A stretch of 64,000 nt of DNA. Source: Rhodobacter sp. NTK016B. GTDB taxonomy: Bacteria > Pseudomonadota > Alphaproteobacteria > Rhodobacterales > Rhodobacteraceae. Numbering within the stretch: the first letter of the stretch is position 1; every line of letters begins with the position of its first letter. This document shows positions 54,359-63,276 of this stretch, piece after piece. The notes beneath the pieces are model-generated. The model searched no databases. It saw only the letters and a program-made list of their open reading frames with translations, and had not been told where the DNA came from. Location of the stretch: assembly GCF_017303295.1 (NCBI RefSeq), contig NZ_JAFKOK010000006.1, positions 124,001 through 188,000 of the forward strand. The letters are read 5' to 3'. The translations under genes and the position numbers were made by a program.

Positions 54359-56656
54359 TCAGGCGCCGTAGGGAACCCAGACCGTCTTGACCTGCACCGC
54401 GCGCCGCAGGAAGTCGCGGGACTGCCCGGCCGGTCCGGACCAGTCGCGCGCACGGCTTTCGGCCCAGACGGGTTTCAGGTTGCCCGCCGATTGCGCCTCG
54501 GCGCTCGTGCAGGTCTCGGCATCGGCAAAGACCCACAGCGCCGCGACATCGTCATGCTTGGCCAGCGTATCCGACAGCTCGGCGCGCGGGCCGGTAACGA
54601 TGTTGACCACGCCACCCGGCACGTCCGACGTGTCGAGCACTTGATACAGGTCCAGCGCGGGCACCGGGTCCGCTTGCGACGGCACCGCGATCACCCGGTT
54701 GCCCATGGCAATCGCCGGCAGAACGGTCGAGACGAAGCCCAGAAGCGGCGCTTCCTCGGGGCAGATCACGCCCATGACGCCGAAGGGCTCCTTCATCGCC
54801 AGCGTGACATTCGGGCCGGTCGTCGAATGGACCTTGCCGTCATACTTGTCGGCCCAGGCCGCCCAGTAGAAGGCGCGTTCGACCGCCTGCGCGACCTCGT
54901 CTTTCGGGGCGAAGTCGCGGGCGCGGGCGTTCAGGTTCTCGGCCAGGAAATACAGCACCTGCGCGCGGTTATGGCCGGTGACCTTGGACCAGCCGGACGC
55001 CTTGTGCGCGGCTTCCACGGCGTTGCGGATGTCCTTGCGCCCGCCCAGCGGGATCTGCGCGCCATCTACGGCATAGGAATAGCCGCCATCCGGGCGCTTC
55101 TCCGCGCCGCCGATATAGAGCTTGCGCGTGCGGTCCACCGCGTCGCCCGAAGCCGAGGCGGGCAGGGCGGACAGCGGGGCACGTGCTTTGCGCTCCTTGC
55201 CCGTGGCCTCGTCCGAGGTCAGATAGGCCAGCATCCCCTCTCGTGCGCCTTCGCGGCCGAAGCCGGATTCGCGCATCCCGCCGAACGGGGCGTTGGCGTC
55301 GAACATGTTGGTGCCGTTGATCCAGATGATCCCCGCCTTGACCTGCCCGGCGATGTCCATGGCGGTCGTCAGGTTCTCGGTCCACAGGCTCGCGGCAAGG
55401 CCGTAGCGGGTGTTGTTGGCCAGCTCGACGGCTTCGCCGGGGGTGCGGAAGGTCATCAGCGTGACCACCGGGCCGAAGATTTCTTCGGTATTGGCGATAT
55501 TGGCAGCACCCAGATCGGTCAGCAGCATCGGCGCGCAAAAGCTGCCCGGCCCGTTGGGGACCGGCGCCTGATGCAGCACCGCGCCCTGTTGCACCGCCTG
55601 ATCGACCAGCCCGCGAATGCGCTCAAGCTGGGTGGTATGCACCACGGCGCCGATATCCGTGGACTTGTCCAAGGGATCGCCGACGCGCAGCTTGGCCATG
55701 CGGGCTTTCAGGCGGTTGGTGAAGGTCTCGGCCACCTGTTCCTGCACCAGAATCCGCGAGCCTGCACAGCAGACTTCGCCCTGATTGAACCAGATGGCAT
55801 CGACCACGCCCTCGACCGCGGCATCGAGATCGGCCTCGGCAAAGACGATGAAGGGGGATTTGCCGCCCAGTTCCAGCGTCAGCGCCTTGCCGGTGCCCGC
55901 CGTGGCTTGCCGGATGATGCGCCCGACCTCGGTCGAGCCGGTGAAGGCGATCTTGTCGACCTCGGCCTCGACCAGCGCGGCGCCGGTGCGCCCGTCGCCG
56001 GTGACGATGTTGACGACACCCTTGGGCAGCCCGGCTTCGACGCAGAGCTCGGCAAAGAGCAGCGCGGTCAGCGGCGTGAACTCGGCAGGCTTCAGCACCA
56101 CCGTGTTGCCGGCGGCCAGCGCGGGCGCGACCTTCCACGCCAGCATGAGCAGCGGGAAGTTCCACGGGATGATCTGCCCGCAGACGCCATGCGGGCGCAT
56201 ACCGGGGAATTCATCGGCCAGAAGCTCGGCCCAGCCGGCATGGTGATAGAAATGGCGCACCGCCAGCGGCACGTCGATATCGCGCGATTCCCGGATCGGC
56301 TTACCGTTATCCAGCGTTTCCAGCACGGCAAACAGTCGCTCGCGCTTCTGCATCAGCCGGGCCAGTGCGTAGAGATGCCGCGCCCGCTGCCCGCCCGACA
56401 GTTTTGCCCAGCCTTTCGCGGCCGAGCGTGCGGCCTTCACCGCGTCGGCGACGTCCTCGGCGCTGCCTTGCGCGATATGCGCCAGCTCTTCGCCCGTCGC
56501 CGGGTTGGTGGTGGCGAAGGTCTCGCCCGGCTTGGTGAAGGCGCCGTTGATGAAATGTCCGAAACGACGATCCTTCAGCCAGTCCTTGGCGATCGTGGCC
56601 GATTCCGGGGCCGGGCCGTAATCCATCATCTGTAGGGCTTCCGTGACAGTGGGCAT
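54359..56656 (-). CDS. ALDH16-type tandem-domain aldehyde dehydrogenase
   Basis: 765 residues. The first aldehyde dehydrogenase domain (about 1-480) is complete: PWNFPLLMLAWKVAPALAAGN, FTGSTEVGR, LELGGKSPF (general-base Glu) and FNQGEVCCAGSR with the catalytic Cys. The second (about 500-765) has AFYWAAWADKYDGKVH and VICPEEAPLLGFVSTVLPAIAMGN but no catalytic GQxC region, so it is non-catalytic. This architecture and length match bacterial ALDH16 enzymes. It lies 7 bp downstream of deoC, whose product acetaldehyde it could oxidise to acetate. GAGGT precedes the ATG. Confidence 0.9.
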   Translation of the reverse strand: MPTVTEALQMMDYGPAPESATIAKDWLKDRRFGHFINGAFTKPGETFATTNPATGEELAHIAQGSAEDVADAVKAARSAAKGWAKLSGGQRARHLYALARLMQKRERLFAVLETLDNGKPIRESRDIDVPLAVRHFYHHAGWAELLADEFPGMRPHGVCGQIIPWNFPLLMLAWKVAPALAAGNTVVLKPAEFTPLTALLFAELCVEAGLPKGVVNIVTGDGRTGAALVEAEVDKIAFTGSTEVGRIIRQATAGTGKALTLELGGKSPFIVFAEADLDAAVEGVVDAIWFNQGEVCCAGSRILVQEQVAETFTNRLKARMAKLRVGDPLDKSTDIGAVVHTTQLERIRGLVDQAVQQGAVLHQAPVPNGPGSFCAPMLLTDLGAANIANTEEIFGPVVTLMTFRTPGEAVELANNTRYGLAASLWTENLTTAMDIAGQVKAGIIWINGTNMFDANAPFGGMRESGFGREGAREGMLAYLTSDEATGKERKARAPLSALPASASGDAVDRTRKLYIGGAEKRPDGGYSYAVDGAQIPLGGRKDIRNAVEAAHKASGWSKVTGHNRAQVLYFLAENLNARARDFAPKDEVAQAVERAFYWAAWADKYDGKVHSTTGPNVTLAMKEPFGVMGVICPEEAPLLGFVSTVLPAIAMGNRVIAVPSQADPVPALDLYQVLDTSDVPGGVVNIVTGPRAELSDTLAKHDDVAALWVFADAETCTSAEAQSAGNLKPVWAESRARDWSGPAGQSRDFLRRAVQVKTVWVPYGA

Positions 56657-56663
56657 TGGGACC

Positions 56664-57614
56664 TCAGGCGATGGCGTGGCGGTGCGAGGCGGCGTAGCGC
56701 CCGGTGACGTAATGTTCGAGCTGACGCTCGATATCGCCCAGCATGGACGATGCGCCGAAGCGGAACAGGTCGGGCTCGAGCCAGTCCCGGCCCAGCTCTT
56801 CCTTCATCAGGATCTGCCACGACAGCGCGTCCTTGCCGGTCTTCATCCCGCCGGCAGGCTTGAAGCCGATCTGCACGCCGGTCCTGTCGCCATAGTCGCG
56901 CAACGCCCGGACCATGGTCAGCGACACCGGAATGGTTGCGTTGACGCCCTCTTTTCCGGTCGAGGTCTTGATGAAATCCGCGCCTGCCTGCATCGCCACC
57001 ATCGACGCCTTGTAGACATTCGACATCGTGACCAGATCGCCGGTGGCAAGGATCGCCTTCATATGCGCGTCGCCACAGGCTTCGCGCATCGTGGCGATCT
57101 CATCGTAAAGCGCCTGCCAATTGCCGTCGAAGACATGCGCGCGGGTGATGACGATGTCGATCTCGTCCGCGCCCTGATCGACCGCATAGCGGATCTCAGC
57201 CAGCCGCAGGTCCAAGGGCATCAGACCGGCGGGAAAGCCCGTCGCGACCGAGGCCACGGGGATCCCGCTGTTCGACAGCGCGCGCTTGGCTGCGCCCACC
57301 ATCGTCGGATAGACGCAGACCGCGCCGGTTTTCGGCATCTCGGTCAGGCCCAGCCCCTCGGCGATATGGTCGGCGATCGGGCGGCGGGCCTTGGCGCAAA
57401 GCCGGGCCACGCGGTTCTCGGTATCGTCGCCCGCCAGCGTCGTCAGATCCATACAGCGGATGGCATTTACCAGCCACGCCGCCTGATGTTCTTTCTTCAC
57501 CGACCGCCGCGCCAGCAGCGAGGCCGCCCTGCGCTCGGCGGCGGGGCGGTTGATCTGGATGCGGTCGAACCAGTCGGTCGTCAGGGGCAGTCCGGGGTTG
57601 CGGTCGTGCGACAT
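56664..57614 (-). CDS. deoC: Deoxyribose-phosphate aldolase
   Basis: 316 residues from the ATG at 57614. It splits 2-deoxyribose 5-phosphate into glyceraldehyde 3-phosphate and acetaldehyde, in deoxynucleoside catabolism. CMDLTTLAGDD near residue 55, VCVYPTMVGAAKRAL, VATGFPAG, DEIDIVI and MKAILATGDL are conserved. ADFIKTSTGKEGVNAT near residue 235 carries the Schiff-base lysine, and IGFKPAGGMKT follows. The longer eukaryote-like form (over 300 residues) is usual for this subgroup. It is first gene of deoC-ALDH16. A perfect RutR-type palindrome lies 69 bp upstream. Confidence 0.95.
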   Translation of the reverse strand: MSHDRNPGLPLTTDWFDRIQINRPAAERRAASLLARRSVKKEHQAAWLVNAIRCMDLTTLAGDDTENRVARLCAKARRPIADHIAEGLGLTEMPKTGAVCVYPTMVGAAKRALSNSGIPVASVATGFPAGLMPLDLRLAEIRYAVDQGADEIDIVITRAHVFDGNWQALYDEIATMREACGDAHMKAILATGDLVTMSNVYKASMVAMQAGADFIKTSTGKEGVNATIPVSLTMVRALRDYGDRTGVQIGFKPAGGMKTGKDALSWQILMKEELGRDWLEPDLFRFGASSMLGDIERQLEHYVTGRYAASHRHAIA

Positions 57615-57646
57615 GAAAGAGGGTTCCGGCAGCGGTGAAAGGACAA

Positions 57647-57675
57647 AGTATGATCGAGTGAACGCGCCCCTGCAA
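57647..57675 (-). promoter_or_regulatory. Candidate deoC promoter
   Basis: On the minus strand: TTGCAG (57675-57670), 17-bp spacer, CATACT (57652-57647). It is 33 bp upstream of the deoC ATG and directly downstream of the palindrome at 57683-57698. Confidence 0.55.
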
Positions 57676-57682
57676 TCCCAGC

Positions 57683-57698
57683 TTGACCAAGTGGTCAA
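57683..57698. promoter_or_regulatory. RutR-type operator (TTGACCA-NN-TGGTCAA)
   Basis: TTGACCAAGTGGTCAA is a perfect 7-2-7 inverted repeat. It equals the consensus reported for RutR, the TetR-family regulator of pyrimidine use in E. coli that senses uracil. It sits between deoC and the divergent ABC ATPase gene. Its centre lies about 15 bp upstream of the candidate deoC -35, so activation or repression by interference are both possible. Confidence 0.7.
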
Positions 57699-57775
57699 AA
57701 AACGCGGCGTCGTTGCGTGGGGCGGGCGAGAACGCTTTTGATTGTTACGTCAGACAGGGGTTACACCAAAGAAAA

Positions 57776-57804
57776 TTGACATCTGCTTCGCCCAAGCCTA
57801 ATCC
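57776..57804 (+). promoter_or_regulatory. Strong sigma-70-type promoter of the ABC ATPase gene
   Basis: TTGACA (57776-57781, perfect -35), 17-bp spacer, TAATCC (57799-57804). It lies 49 bp upstream of the ATG at 57854. Confidence 0.7.
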
Positions 57805-57853
57805 CGTATTCCCAAGTGCAACGGTTGGAATTGGCTGAAAGGCCCCTGATCCG

Positions 57854-58942
57854 ATGACCGAACTGCCTGCGACACGCAGCTTCAGAATGCCGGCCGAGGC
57901 CTCGCCTCTCGGTTTCCGCCAGCGGCCCATCAAGCCGCTGCTCGACGTCGACCGCCTGCGCAAGACCTTTCCGCATGCCTCGACCTCGGCGGTCGAGCGC
58001 GTTTCGCTGGCCGTGGGCGAGGGCGAGCTTCTGGCGCTGTTGGGTCCGTCGGGCTGTGGCAAGACGACGACGCTGCGGATGATCGGCGGGTTCGAGCAGC
58101 CGGACGAAGGCACGATCACCTTCGACGGTCACGATATCACCACGCTGCCCCCCGAAGCGCGCGGCATCGGTTTCGTGTTTCAGGACTACGCGCTGTTCCC
58201 GCATCTGTCGGTTCTGGACAATGTCCGTTTCGGGCTGCGCAAGATGCCCCGCGCGCAGGCGACCGCGCGGGCCGAAGACATGCTGAAGCTGGTCGGCCTG
58301 TCCGATCTTGGCCGCCGCCGCCCGCATCAATTGTCGGGCGGTCAGCAACAGCGCGTGGCGCTGGCCCGGGCGCTGGCCGTAGCGCCGCAGCTGATCCTGC
58401 TGGACGAGCCTTTCTCGAATCTCGACGCGAAGATGCGGATCGAGACGCGGCAAGAGGTCCGGCGGCTGCTGAAATCGACGGGCTCGGCGGGGATCCTTGT
58501 CACCCACGATCAGGAAGAGGCGCTGGCGCTTGCCGATCGTATCGCGGTGATGGATGGCGGGCGGATCGTGCAGCTTGGCACGCCCGACGAGATCTATCGC
58601 AACCCGGTCTCGGAATTCGTGGCGAATTTCATTGGCCGCTCGAACATCGTGTCGGGCCGGGCCGAAGGCATGAACGCGCATACCCCGTTCGGCGACCTGC
58701 CGATGACCCGCGCGGCGAATGGCTCGGTCTCGCTGGCCGTGCGCCCTGAGCAGATCATGCTCGAAGCCGACCCGAATGGCGCGGCGGTGATCGTCGGACG
58801 CGAATTCCGCGGCCACGATCAGATCTACTGGGTTAAGAAAGACGAAACCTGTTTCGTCGTAATCTCGGGTCCCGGGCAGGATCACCCGGACGGAACGCGG
58901 GTCAATATGCGCATCTGCGACTGCGTCGTTCCGCTCAACTGA
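57854..58942 (+). CDS. ABC transporter ATP-binding protein (Fe3+/polyamine-type importer subunit, orphan)
   Basis: 362 residues. Walker A GPSGCGKTTT near residue 73, Q-loop FVFQDYALFPH, signature LSGGQQQRVALARAL near residue 155, Walker B LILLDEP and H-loop VTHDQEEAL are all intact. The C-terminal ~100 residues form a TOBE_2 domain (VRPEQIMLEADPNGAAVIVG), as in FbpC and PotA. The closing CFVVISGPGQDHPDGTRVNMRICDCVVPLN is unusually cysteine-containing. No permease or binding-protein gene is adjacent, so the partner subunits must be elsewhere. It has its own promoter. Confidence 0.88.
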   Translation: MTELPATRSFRMPAEASPLGFRQRPIKPLLDVDRLRKTFPHASTSAVERVSLAVGEGELLALLGPSGCGKTTTLRMIGGFEQPDEGTITFDGHDITTLPPEARGIGFVFQDYALFPHLSVLDNVRFGLRKMPRAQATARAEDMLKLVGLSDLGRRRPHQLSGGQQQRVALARALAVAPQLILLDEPFSNLDAKMRIETRQEVRRLLKSTGSAGILVTHDQEEALALADRIAVMDGGRIVQLGTPDEIYRNPVSEFVANFIGRSNIVSGRAEGMNAHTPFGDLPMTRAANGSVSLAVRPEQIMLEADPNGAAVIVGREFRGHDQIYWVKKDETCFVVISGPGQDHPDGTRVNMRICDCVVPLN

Positions 58943-59084
58943 TCTCATCGCAAGGCAGTTACGGTGCCGGAAATCCGGCATCGGGCGGAATCGCATAGTT
59001 CCGCTTACCCGCGCCGCGGCTCGCTTCCGTTAAAGGCGAGTTTGCAGTATACTCCAGAAAAACAAAGCAAAGAGCAGGCTTCAG

Positions 59085-60533
59085 ATGTCATTTCGTGCCG
59101 GAATCCTCTGGCTCTTCGCCATTGCGTCGGTCTCGGCGTCCGGGTCGGTGCTGGCCTCGGTCGAGGTATCGCCGCGCCCGATGCCGCGTCCGCAGCAGAG
59201 TGTCGAACAGCGGGCGCCGGTTCCTGCCGCCGCGCGTGAGCCCTCCCCCGCCACCCGCGCCGCGACCCCGACGCCGCAAGCAACGTCGGTGAGCGCGCGC
59301 GCCGCCGCTCTGGCGATGCTCGCCCCGGCCAGCAGCCTGCGCCCGAACGCCCGGCCCTCGGGGCTGCGGGCGACCGCGCGGACAAGCGCACCGACGCCGG
59401 TTACCGGCGGCAGCGGCAATGCGCGCTTCGATGCGTGGTTGCGCGATTTCCGCACCCGTGCGCTGCGCGAAGGCATCACGGCGCGTGTTTTCGACACCGC
59501 CATGGCGGGCATTCGTCCCGACAACGATATCCTGCAGCGCGAAGCGCATCAGCCGGAATTCAGCCGCCCGATCTGGGCCTATCTCGACAGCGCCGTTTCG
59601 CAGGCCCGGATCGAGAATGGGCGCCGCGCGCTGAGCCGCTACCGCACCCTTCTGGGCGAGATCGAGGCCCGCTACGGCGTCGAACGCGAGGTCGTGGTCG
59701 CGGTCTGGGGTCTGGAAAGTTCGTTCGGCGAACTGCGCGGGCGCACCCCGATCCTTCCGGCGCTTGCCACGCTGGCGATCTCGTCGCGCCGGGCGGATTT
59801 CTACGAAGAGCAACTGATCGGCGCGCTGCGGATCATTCAGGCAGGCGATGTCGATGCCAGCCACATGGTCGGAAGCTGGGCGGGCGCGATGGGCCATACG
59901 CAGTTCATCCCCACCAGCTACCTGTCCTACGCGGTGGATTTTCGCAGCGACGGGCGGCGCGACATCTGGTCGGACGACCCGACGGATTCGCTGGCTTCGA
60001 CGGCGGCCTATCTGGCCAGCCATGGCTGGCAGCGCGGACAGCCCTGGGGGGTCGAGGTGACGATCCCGTCGAATTTCAACCCGCGGCTTGCCAATACCAG
60101 CCGTTCGGTCGGCGAATGGACCCGGCTGGGCGTACGCCCGCAACGCGGCGCTTCGCTGCCGCGCTCGGGCGAGGCCACGCTGATGTTCCCGGCAGGCTCT
60201 CGCGGGCCCGCGATCCTGGCATTTCAGAATTTCCGCGTGATCAAGCGCTATAACAACGCCGATGCCTATGCGATTGCCATCGGTCATCTGGCCGACCGGA
60301 TGCGCGACGGGCCCGGTTTCGTGGCAAGCTGGCCGCGCGACGACCGACCGCTCAGCCGCCCGGAACGCGAAGAACTGCAGCAGCATCTGGCGCGCGCGGG
60401 GCATTATGAGGGTGATATCGACGGGCGGGTCGGATCCGGCACGCTGGCCGCCGTGCGCGACTGGCAGGCACAGAACGGGCTGGCGCCGGATGGCTATGTC
60501 TCGCTCGCCCTGCTCGAACGGATGCGGCGCTGA
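59085..60533 (+). CDS. Lytic murein transglycosylase (MltB-like) with proline/alanine-rich linker and peptidoglycan-binding domain
   Basis: 482 residues. Signal peptide or anchor MSFRAGILWLFAIASVSASGSVLASVEV. Residues about 30-110 are Pro/Ala/Arg-rich and of low complexity. The SLT_2 domain has VWGLESSFGELRG with the catalytic Glu (about residue 209) and VGSWAGAMGHTQFIPTSYLSYAVDF, the full MltB signature. The C-terminal REELQQHLARAGHYEGDIDGRVG is a peptidoglycan-binding repeat. It is paralogous to the gene at 25576-26754 but has the longer linker. A hairpin repeat follows the stop. Confidence 0.92.
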   Translation: MSFRAGILWLFAIASVSASGSVLASVEVSPRPMPRPQQSVEQRAPVPAAAREPSPATRAATPTPQATSVSARAAALAMLAPASSLRPNARPSGLRATARTSAPTPVTGGSGNARFDAWLRDFRTRALREGITARVFDTAMAGIRPDNDILQREAHQPEFSRPIWAYLDSAVSQARIENGRRALSRYRTLLGEIEARYGVEREVVVAVWGLESSFGELRGRTPILPALATLAISSRRADFYEEQLIGALRIIQAGDVDASHMVGSWAGAMGHTQFIPTSYLSYAVDFRSDGRRDIWSDDPTDSLASTAAYLASHGWQRGQPWGVEVTIPSNFNPRLANTSRSVGEWTRLGVRPQRGASLPRSGEATLMFPAGSRGPAILAFQNFRVIKRYNNADAYAIAIGHLADRMRDGPGFVASWPRDDRPLSRPEREELQQHLARAGHYEGDIDGRVGSGTLAAVRDWQAQNGLAPDGYVSLALLERMRR

Positions 60534-60540
60534 CACAGGG

Positions 60541-60620
60541 CAGGGGGGCTGTCTGCCCCCCTCTTTGGCTGCGCCAAATTCACCCCCCGAGGATATTTTC
60601 GGAACAAAGATGCGCGCGGC
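60541..60620 (+). repeat. Intergenic hairpin repeat, copy 2 (also terminator-like)
   Basis: AGGGGGGCTGTCTGCCCCCCT hairpin, then CTTTGG, AAATTCACCCCCCGAGGATATTTTCGGAACAAAGATGCGCGCGGC. It matches the element at 25391-25480 in the same orientation with few changes. It ends one base before the stop codon of the convergent ArsR gene. Confidence 0.8.
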
Positions 60621-60977
60621 TTAGTCGCCGTCGGTCGGGATGCCGAGTTCCGAGGCGAGGAAGCGCTCGAACGCGTCGAGATTGAGCGGCTCGAACTGGC
60701 CGAACGCCTGCATCCAGACCGAGGCGGCGCGCATCGCGTCGGGTTCGAGCTTGCACCATTTGAGCCGCCCGCGCTTTTCCTGACTGATCAGCCCGGCCTC
60801 GGCGAGGATCGACAGGTGTTTAGAAATCGCGGCGAGCGAGATCGGGAACGGGTCGGCGACATCGGTGACGGCCATGTCGTCTTCCAGAAGCATCGACAGG
60901 ATTGCCCGCCGTGTGGGATCGGCCAGCGCCATGAAGACCGCATCGAGGGTTTTGGCGTCGCTCATCGGGCTGCTCAT
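60621..60977 (-). CDS. ArsR/SmtB family transcriptional regulator
   Basis: 118 residues if translation starts at the ATG at 60977; ATG 60965 and TTG 61022 are alternatives and no start has a clear ribosome site. LDAVFMALADPTRRAILSML is the N-terminal signature. The winged helix-turn-helix includes ISLAAISKHLSILAEAGLISQEKRGRLKWCKL. I see no CxC metal-binding motif in the expected helix, so it may respond to something other than metal, or act as a partner of an SRPBCC-type gene elsewhere. Target genes are unknown. It is convergent with the transglycosylase. Confidence 0.82.
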   Translation of the reverse strand: MSSPMSDAKTLDAVFMALADPTRRAILSMLLEDDMAVTDVADPFPISLAAISKHLSILAEAGLISQEKRGRLKWCKLEPDAMRAASVWMQAFGQFEPLNLDAFERFLASELGIPTDGD

Positions 60978-61135
60978 GGCATCGGGCGTATCGGCGCTGT
61001 GCGGGGCGGTCAAGATATTCAACGGATCGGTTGAATGTGCAGGCGCGGCATAAGGCGGGGCAATTTGTCCGGAAGGGCCAGAGGCGGGAAAGTTTTATCC
61101 TTTTATTACAGTGGTTTGTAGATCACTAATACTTG

Positions 61136-61164
61136 TTGACTCTGTGACCCCCCGACCCTAGGTT
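61136..61164 (+). promoter_or_regulatory. Candidate promoter of the ATP synthase Fo operon
   Basis: TTGACT (61136-61141), 17-bp spacer, TAGGTT (61159-61164), 41 bp before the atpI ATG. An AT-rich stretch (about 61092-61135) precedes it and may act as an UP-like element. Confidence 0.6.
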
Positions 61165-61204
61165 GCGCCCGACCGTCACCCCGACAGTCGTAGGGGCTTT
61201 CGCC

Positions 61205-61540
61205 ATGTCCGAACCGTCCGATCTTGAGCGCCTGAAAGCGCTCGACGCCCGGCTCGCGAGCTTGAAGAAGGCGCAGGCGCCGAAGGTTAACGGGGTGGCG
61301 CAAGGCCACGACATGGCGAATTACGCCTGGCGCATGGTCACCGAGTTGGTTGCCGGTCTTCTGATCGGTTTCGGCATCGGGTTCGGGCTGGACAAGGTGT
61401 TCGACACCATGCCGCTGTTCCTGGTGCTGTTCATACTTCTGGGTCTTGTGGCCGGGATCCGCACGATGATGCGGACCGCGCAGGAAGCCCAGCGAAAGAG
61501 CACGCAGGCGGGTACAGCCGCCAAGAACGAAGGGGACTGA
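61205..61540 (+). CDS. atpI: ATP synthase protein I
   Basis: 111 residues from the ATG at 61205. Two membrane helices (LVAGLLIGFGIGFGLDKVFD and PLFLVLFILLGLVAGIRTMMR) sit in a basic protein with a Lys/Ala-rich start. GFGIGFGLD is the AtpI motif. It assists assembly of the c-ring in other bacteria. It is 3 bp from atpB and first in the operon, as in Rhodobacter and Paracoccus. Confidence 0.93.
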   Translation: MSEPSDLERLKALDARLASLKKAQAPKVNGVAQGHDMANYAWRMVTELVAGLLIGFGIGFGLDKVFDTMPLFLVLFILLGLVAGIRTMMRTAQEAQRKSTQAGTAAKNEGD

Positions 61541-61543
61541 CAC

Positions 61544-62314
61544 GTGGCCGCAGAAGAGCATGGCGAAGGCCTGGCCTTCCACCCGATGGATCAATTCATC
61601 GTCTCGCCGCTGTTCGGCGACGGCGAAGTGGGCGTCTTCACCATCACCAATGCGACGCTGTGGATGGCGCTGAGCGTTCTGGCGATCGCGCTTCTGTTCA
61701 TCGTGGGGACCCGCGGCCGCGCCATCGTGCCGACGCGGATCCAGTCGATCGCGGAACTGGCCTACGGCTTTATCCACAAGATGGTCGAGGATGTCGCGGG
61801 CAAGGAAGCGCTGTCGTTCTTCCCGTATATCTTCACCGTGTTCCTGTTCATCGTCTTCTCGAACTTCCTGGGCCTACTGCCCATGGCGTTCACGCCGACC
61901 TCGCATATCGCGGTCACCGCGATCCTTGCCATCGGCGTGTTCCTGACCGTGACCATCGTCGGTTTCGTCAAGAACGGCGCGGGCTTCCTGGGTCTGTTCT
62001 GGGTGTCGTCGGCGCCGCTGGCGCTGCGCCCGGTGCTGGCGCTGATTGAGGTCATCTCGTACTTCGTGCGCCCGGTCAGCCATTCCATTCGTCTTGCAGG
62101 CAACATGATGGCCGGCCATGCCGTGATCAAAGTGTTCGCCGCTTTCGCGCCGCTGATCCTGATCTCGGGGATCGGGGTTGCTGTGACGCCGCTGTCCATC
62201 GTCGCCATCACCGCGATGTACGGGCTCGAAATTCTCGTGGCCTTCATTCAGGCCTACGTGTTCACCATCCTGACCTGCGTGTACCTGAAGGACGCGCTGC
62301 ATCCGAGCCACTGA
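61544..62314 (+). CDS. atpB: ATP synthase Fo subunit a
   Basis: 256 residues from a GTG at 61544, preceded by AAGGGGA. At least five membrane helices. The essential arginine is in [12 protein letters not shown] near residue 185. [23 protein letters not shown]-like [19 protein letters not shown] forms the last helix, which faces the c-ring with the conserved Gln. It forms the proton half-channels of the membrane rotor. Confidence 0.97.
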   Translation: MAAEEHGEGLAFHPMDQFIVSPLFGDGEVGVFTITNATLWMALSVLAIALLFIVGTRGRAIVPTRIQSIAELAYGFIHKMVEDVAGKEALSFFPYIFTVFLFIVFSNFLGLLPMAFTPTSHIAVTAILAIGVFLTVTIVGFVKNGAGFLGLFWVSSAPLALRPVLALIEVISYFVRPVSHSIRLAGNMMAGHAVIKVFAAFAPLILISGIGVAVTPLSIVAITAMYGLEILVAFIQAYVFTILTCVYLKDALHPSH

Positions 62315-62379
62315 CGGCCCGGCTGACTGGTCCCCGGATATCTCTCTATAGCCAATTCCAACCGTAAGGAGTGACGAAT

Positions 62380-62616
62380 ATGGAAGGCTCGATCGTTCAA
62401 ATGGGTGCTTATATCGGCGCTGGCCTGGCCTGCATGGGCATGGGTGGGGCTGCTGTCGGTGTGGGCAACGTTGCCGGCAACTTCCTGTCGGGCGCGCTGC
62501 GCAACCCCTCGGCCGCTGCTGGCCAGACCGCGACGCTGTTCATCGGCATCGCCTTCGCCGAAGCGCTGGGGATCTTCTCGTTCCTCGTCGCTCTGCTGCT
62601 GATGTTCGCCGTCTGA
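62380..62616 (+). CDS. atpE: ATP synthase Fo subunit c
   Basis: 78 residues from the ATG at 62380, chosen because TAAGGAG lies 8 bases upstream; an in-frame GTG three codons earlier overlaps that ribosome site. Hairpin of two helices: the first has the alternating glycine motif [18 protein letters not shown], and the second the proton-binding Glu in [11 protein letters not shown]. The loop RNPSAAAGQ is conserved. Ring-forming proteolipid. Confidence 0.97.
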   Translation: MEGSIVQMGAYIGAGLACMGMGGAAVGVGNVAGNFLSGALRNPSAAAGQTATLFIGIAFAEALGIFSFLVALLLMFAV

Positions 62617-62694
62617 TCCTGACCTTCCCGTGATCCTTACGGCCGGGCGGGTCTGACGACCTGCCCGGCGGATACGGTCAATCAGGAGCATCCG

Positions 62695-63276
62695 ATGGAA
62701 GAAACAGTTCTCGAGCACGGAGCCGAGCAAGCGGCCGAACACGGGGCTGCCGCCGCACATGGTGCCGAGGCGGCGTCGGGTGGCATGCCGCAGCTCGATT
62801 TTGCGACATTCCCGAACCAGATCTTCTGGCTCGTGGTTTCGCTGGTCGTGCTTTATTTCATCCTCTCGCGCGTGGCGTTGCCCCGGATCGGTTCGGTTCT
62901 GGCCGAGCGGACCGGCACCATCACCAACGATATCGCCGCCGCCGAGACATTCAAACAGCAGGCCGCCGAGGCCGAGGCCGCCTATCACAAGGCCCTCGAC
63001 GACGCGCGCGCTGCGGCAGCCAAGGTGGTCGAGGAATCGCGCGCCGAGATCCAGAAGGAGCTCGACGTGGCCATCGCCAAGGCTGATGCCGAAATCGCCG
63101 CCCGCACCGCGGAATCGGAAGCGCGGATCGCCGAGATCCGGGAAAGCGCCGCCGAAGCCGTGAGCAAAGTGGCCAAGGATACGACGCAGGAAATCCTGAC
63201 CGCCTTTGGCGTTCAGGCCGATGCTGCGGCGGTTCAGTCGGCTGTCGACCAACGTCTGAACGGGGGTGCTGCATGA
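62695..63276 (+). CDS. ATP synthase Fo subunit b'
   Basis: 193 residues. The N-terminal ~30 residues are rich in His, Ala and Glu, then a single membrane helix [20 protein letters not shown]. The rest is a long charged coiled-coil ([20 protein letters not shown] onward) forming the peripheral stalk. The divergent b' copy paired with b is usual in photosynthetic and related alphaproteobacteria. GGAGCATCCG precedes the ATG. Its last 4 bp overlap atpF. Confidence 0.93.
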   Translation: MEETVLEHGAEQAAEHGAAAAHGAEAASGGMPQLDFATFPNQIFWLVVSLVVLYFILSRVALPRIGSVLAERTGTITNDIAAAETFKQQAAEAEAAYHKALDDARAAAAKVVEESRAEIQKELDVAIAKADAEIAARTAESEARIAEIRESAAEAVSKVAKDTTQEILTAFGVQADAAAVQSAVDQRLNGGAA

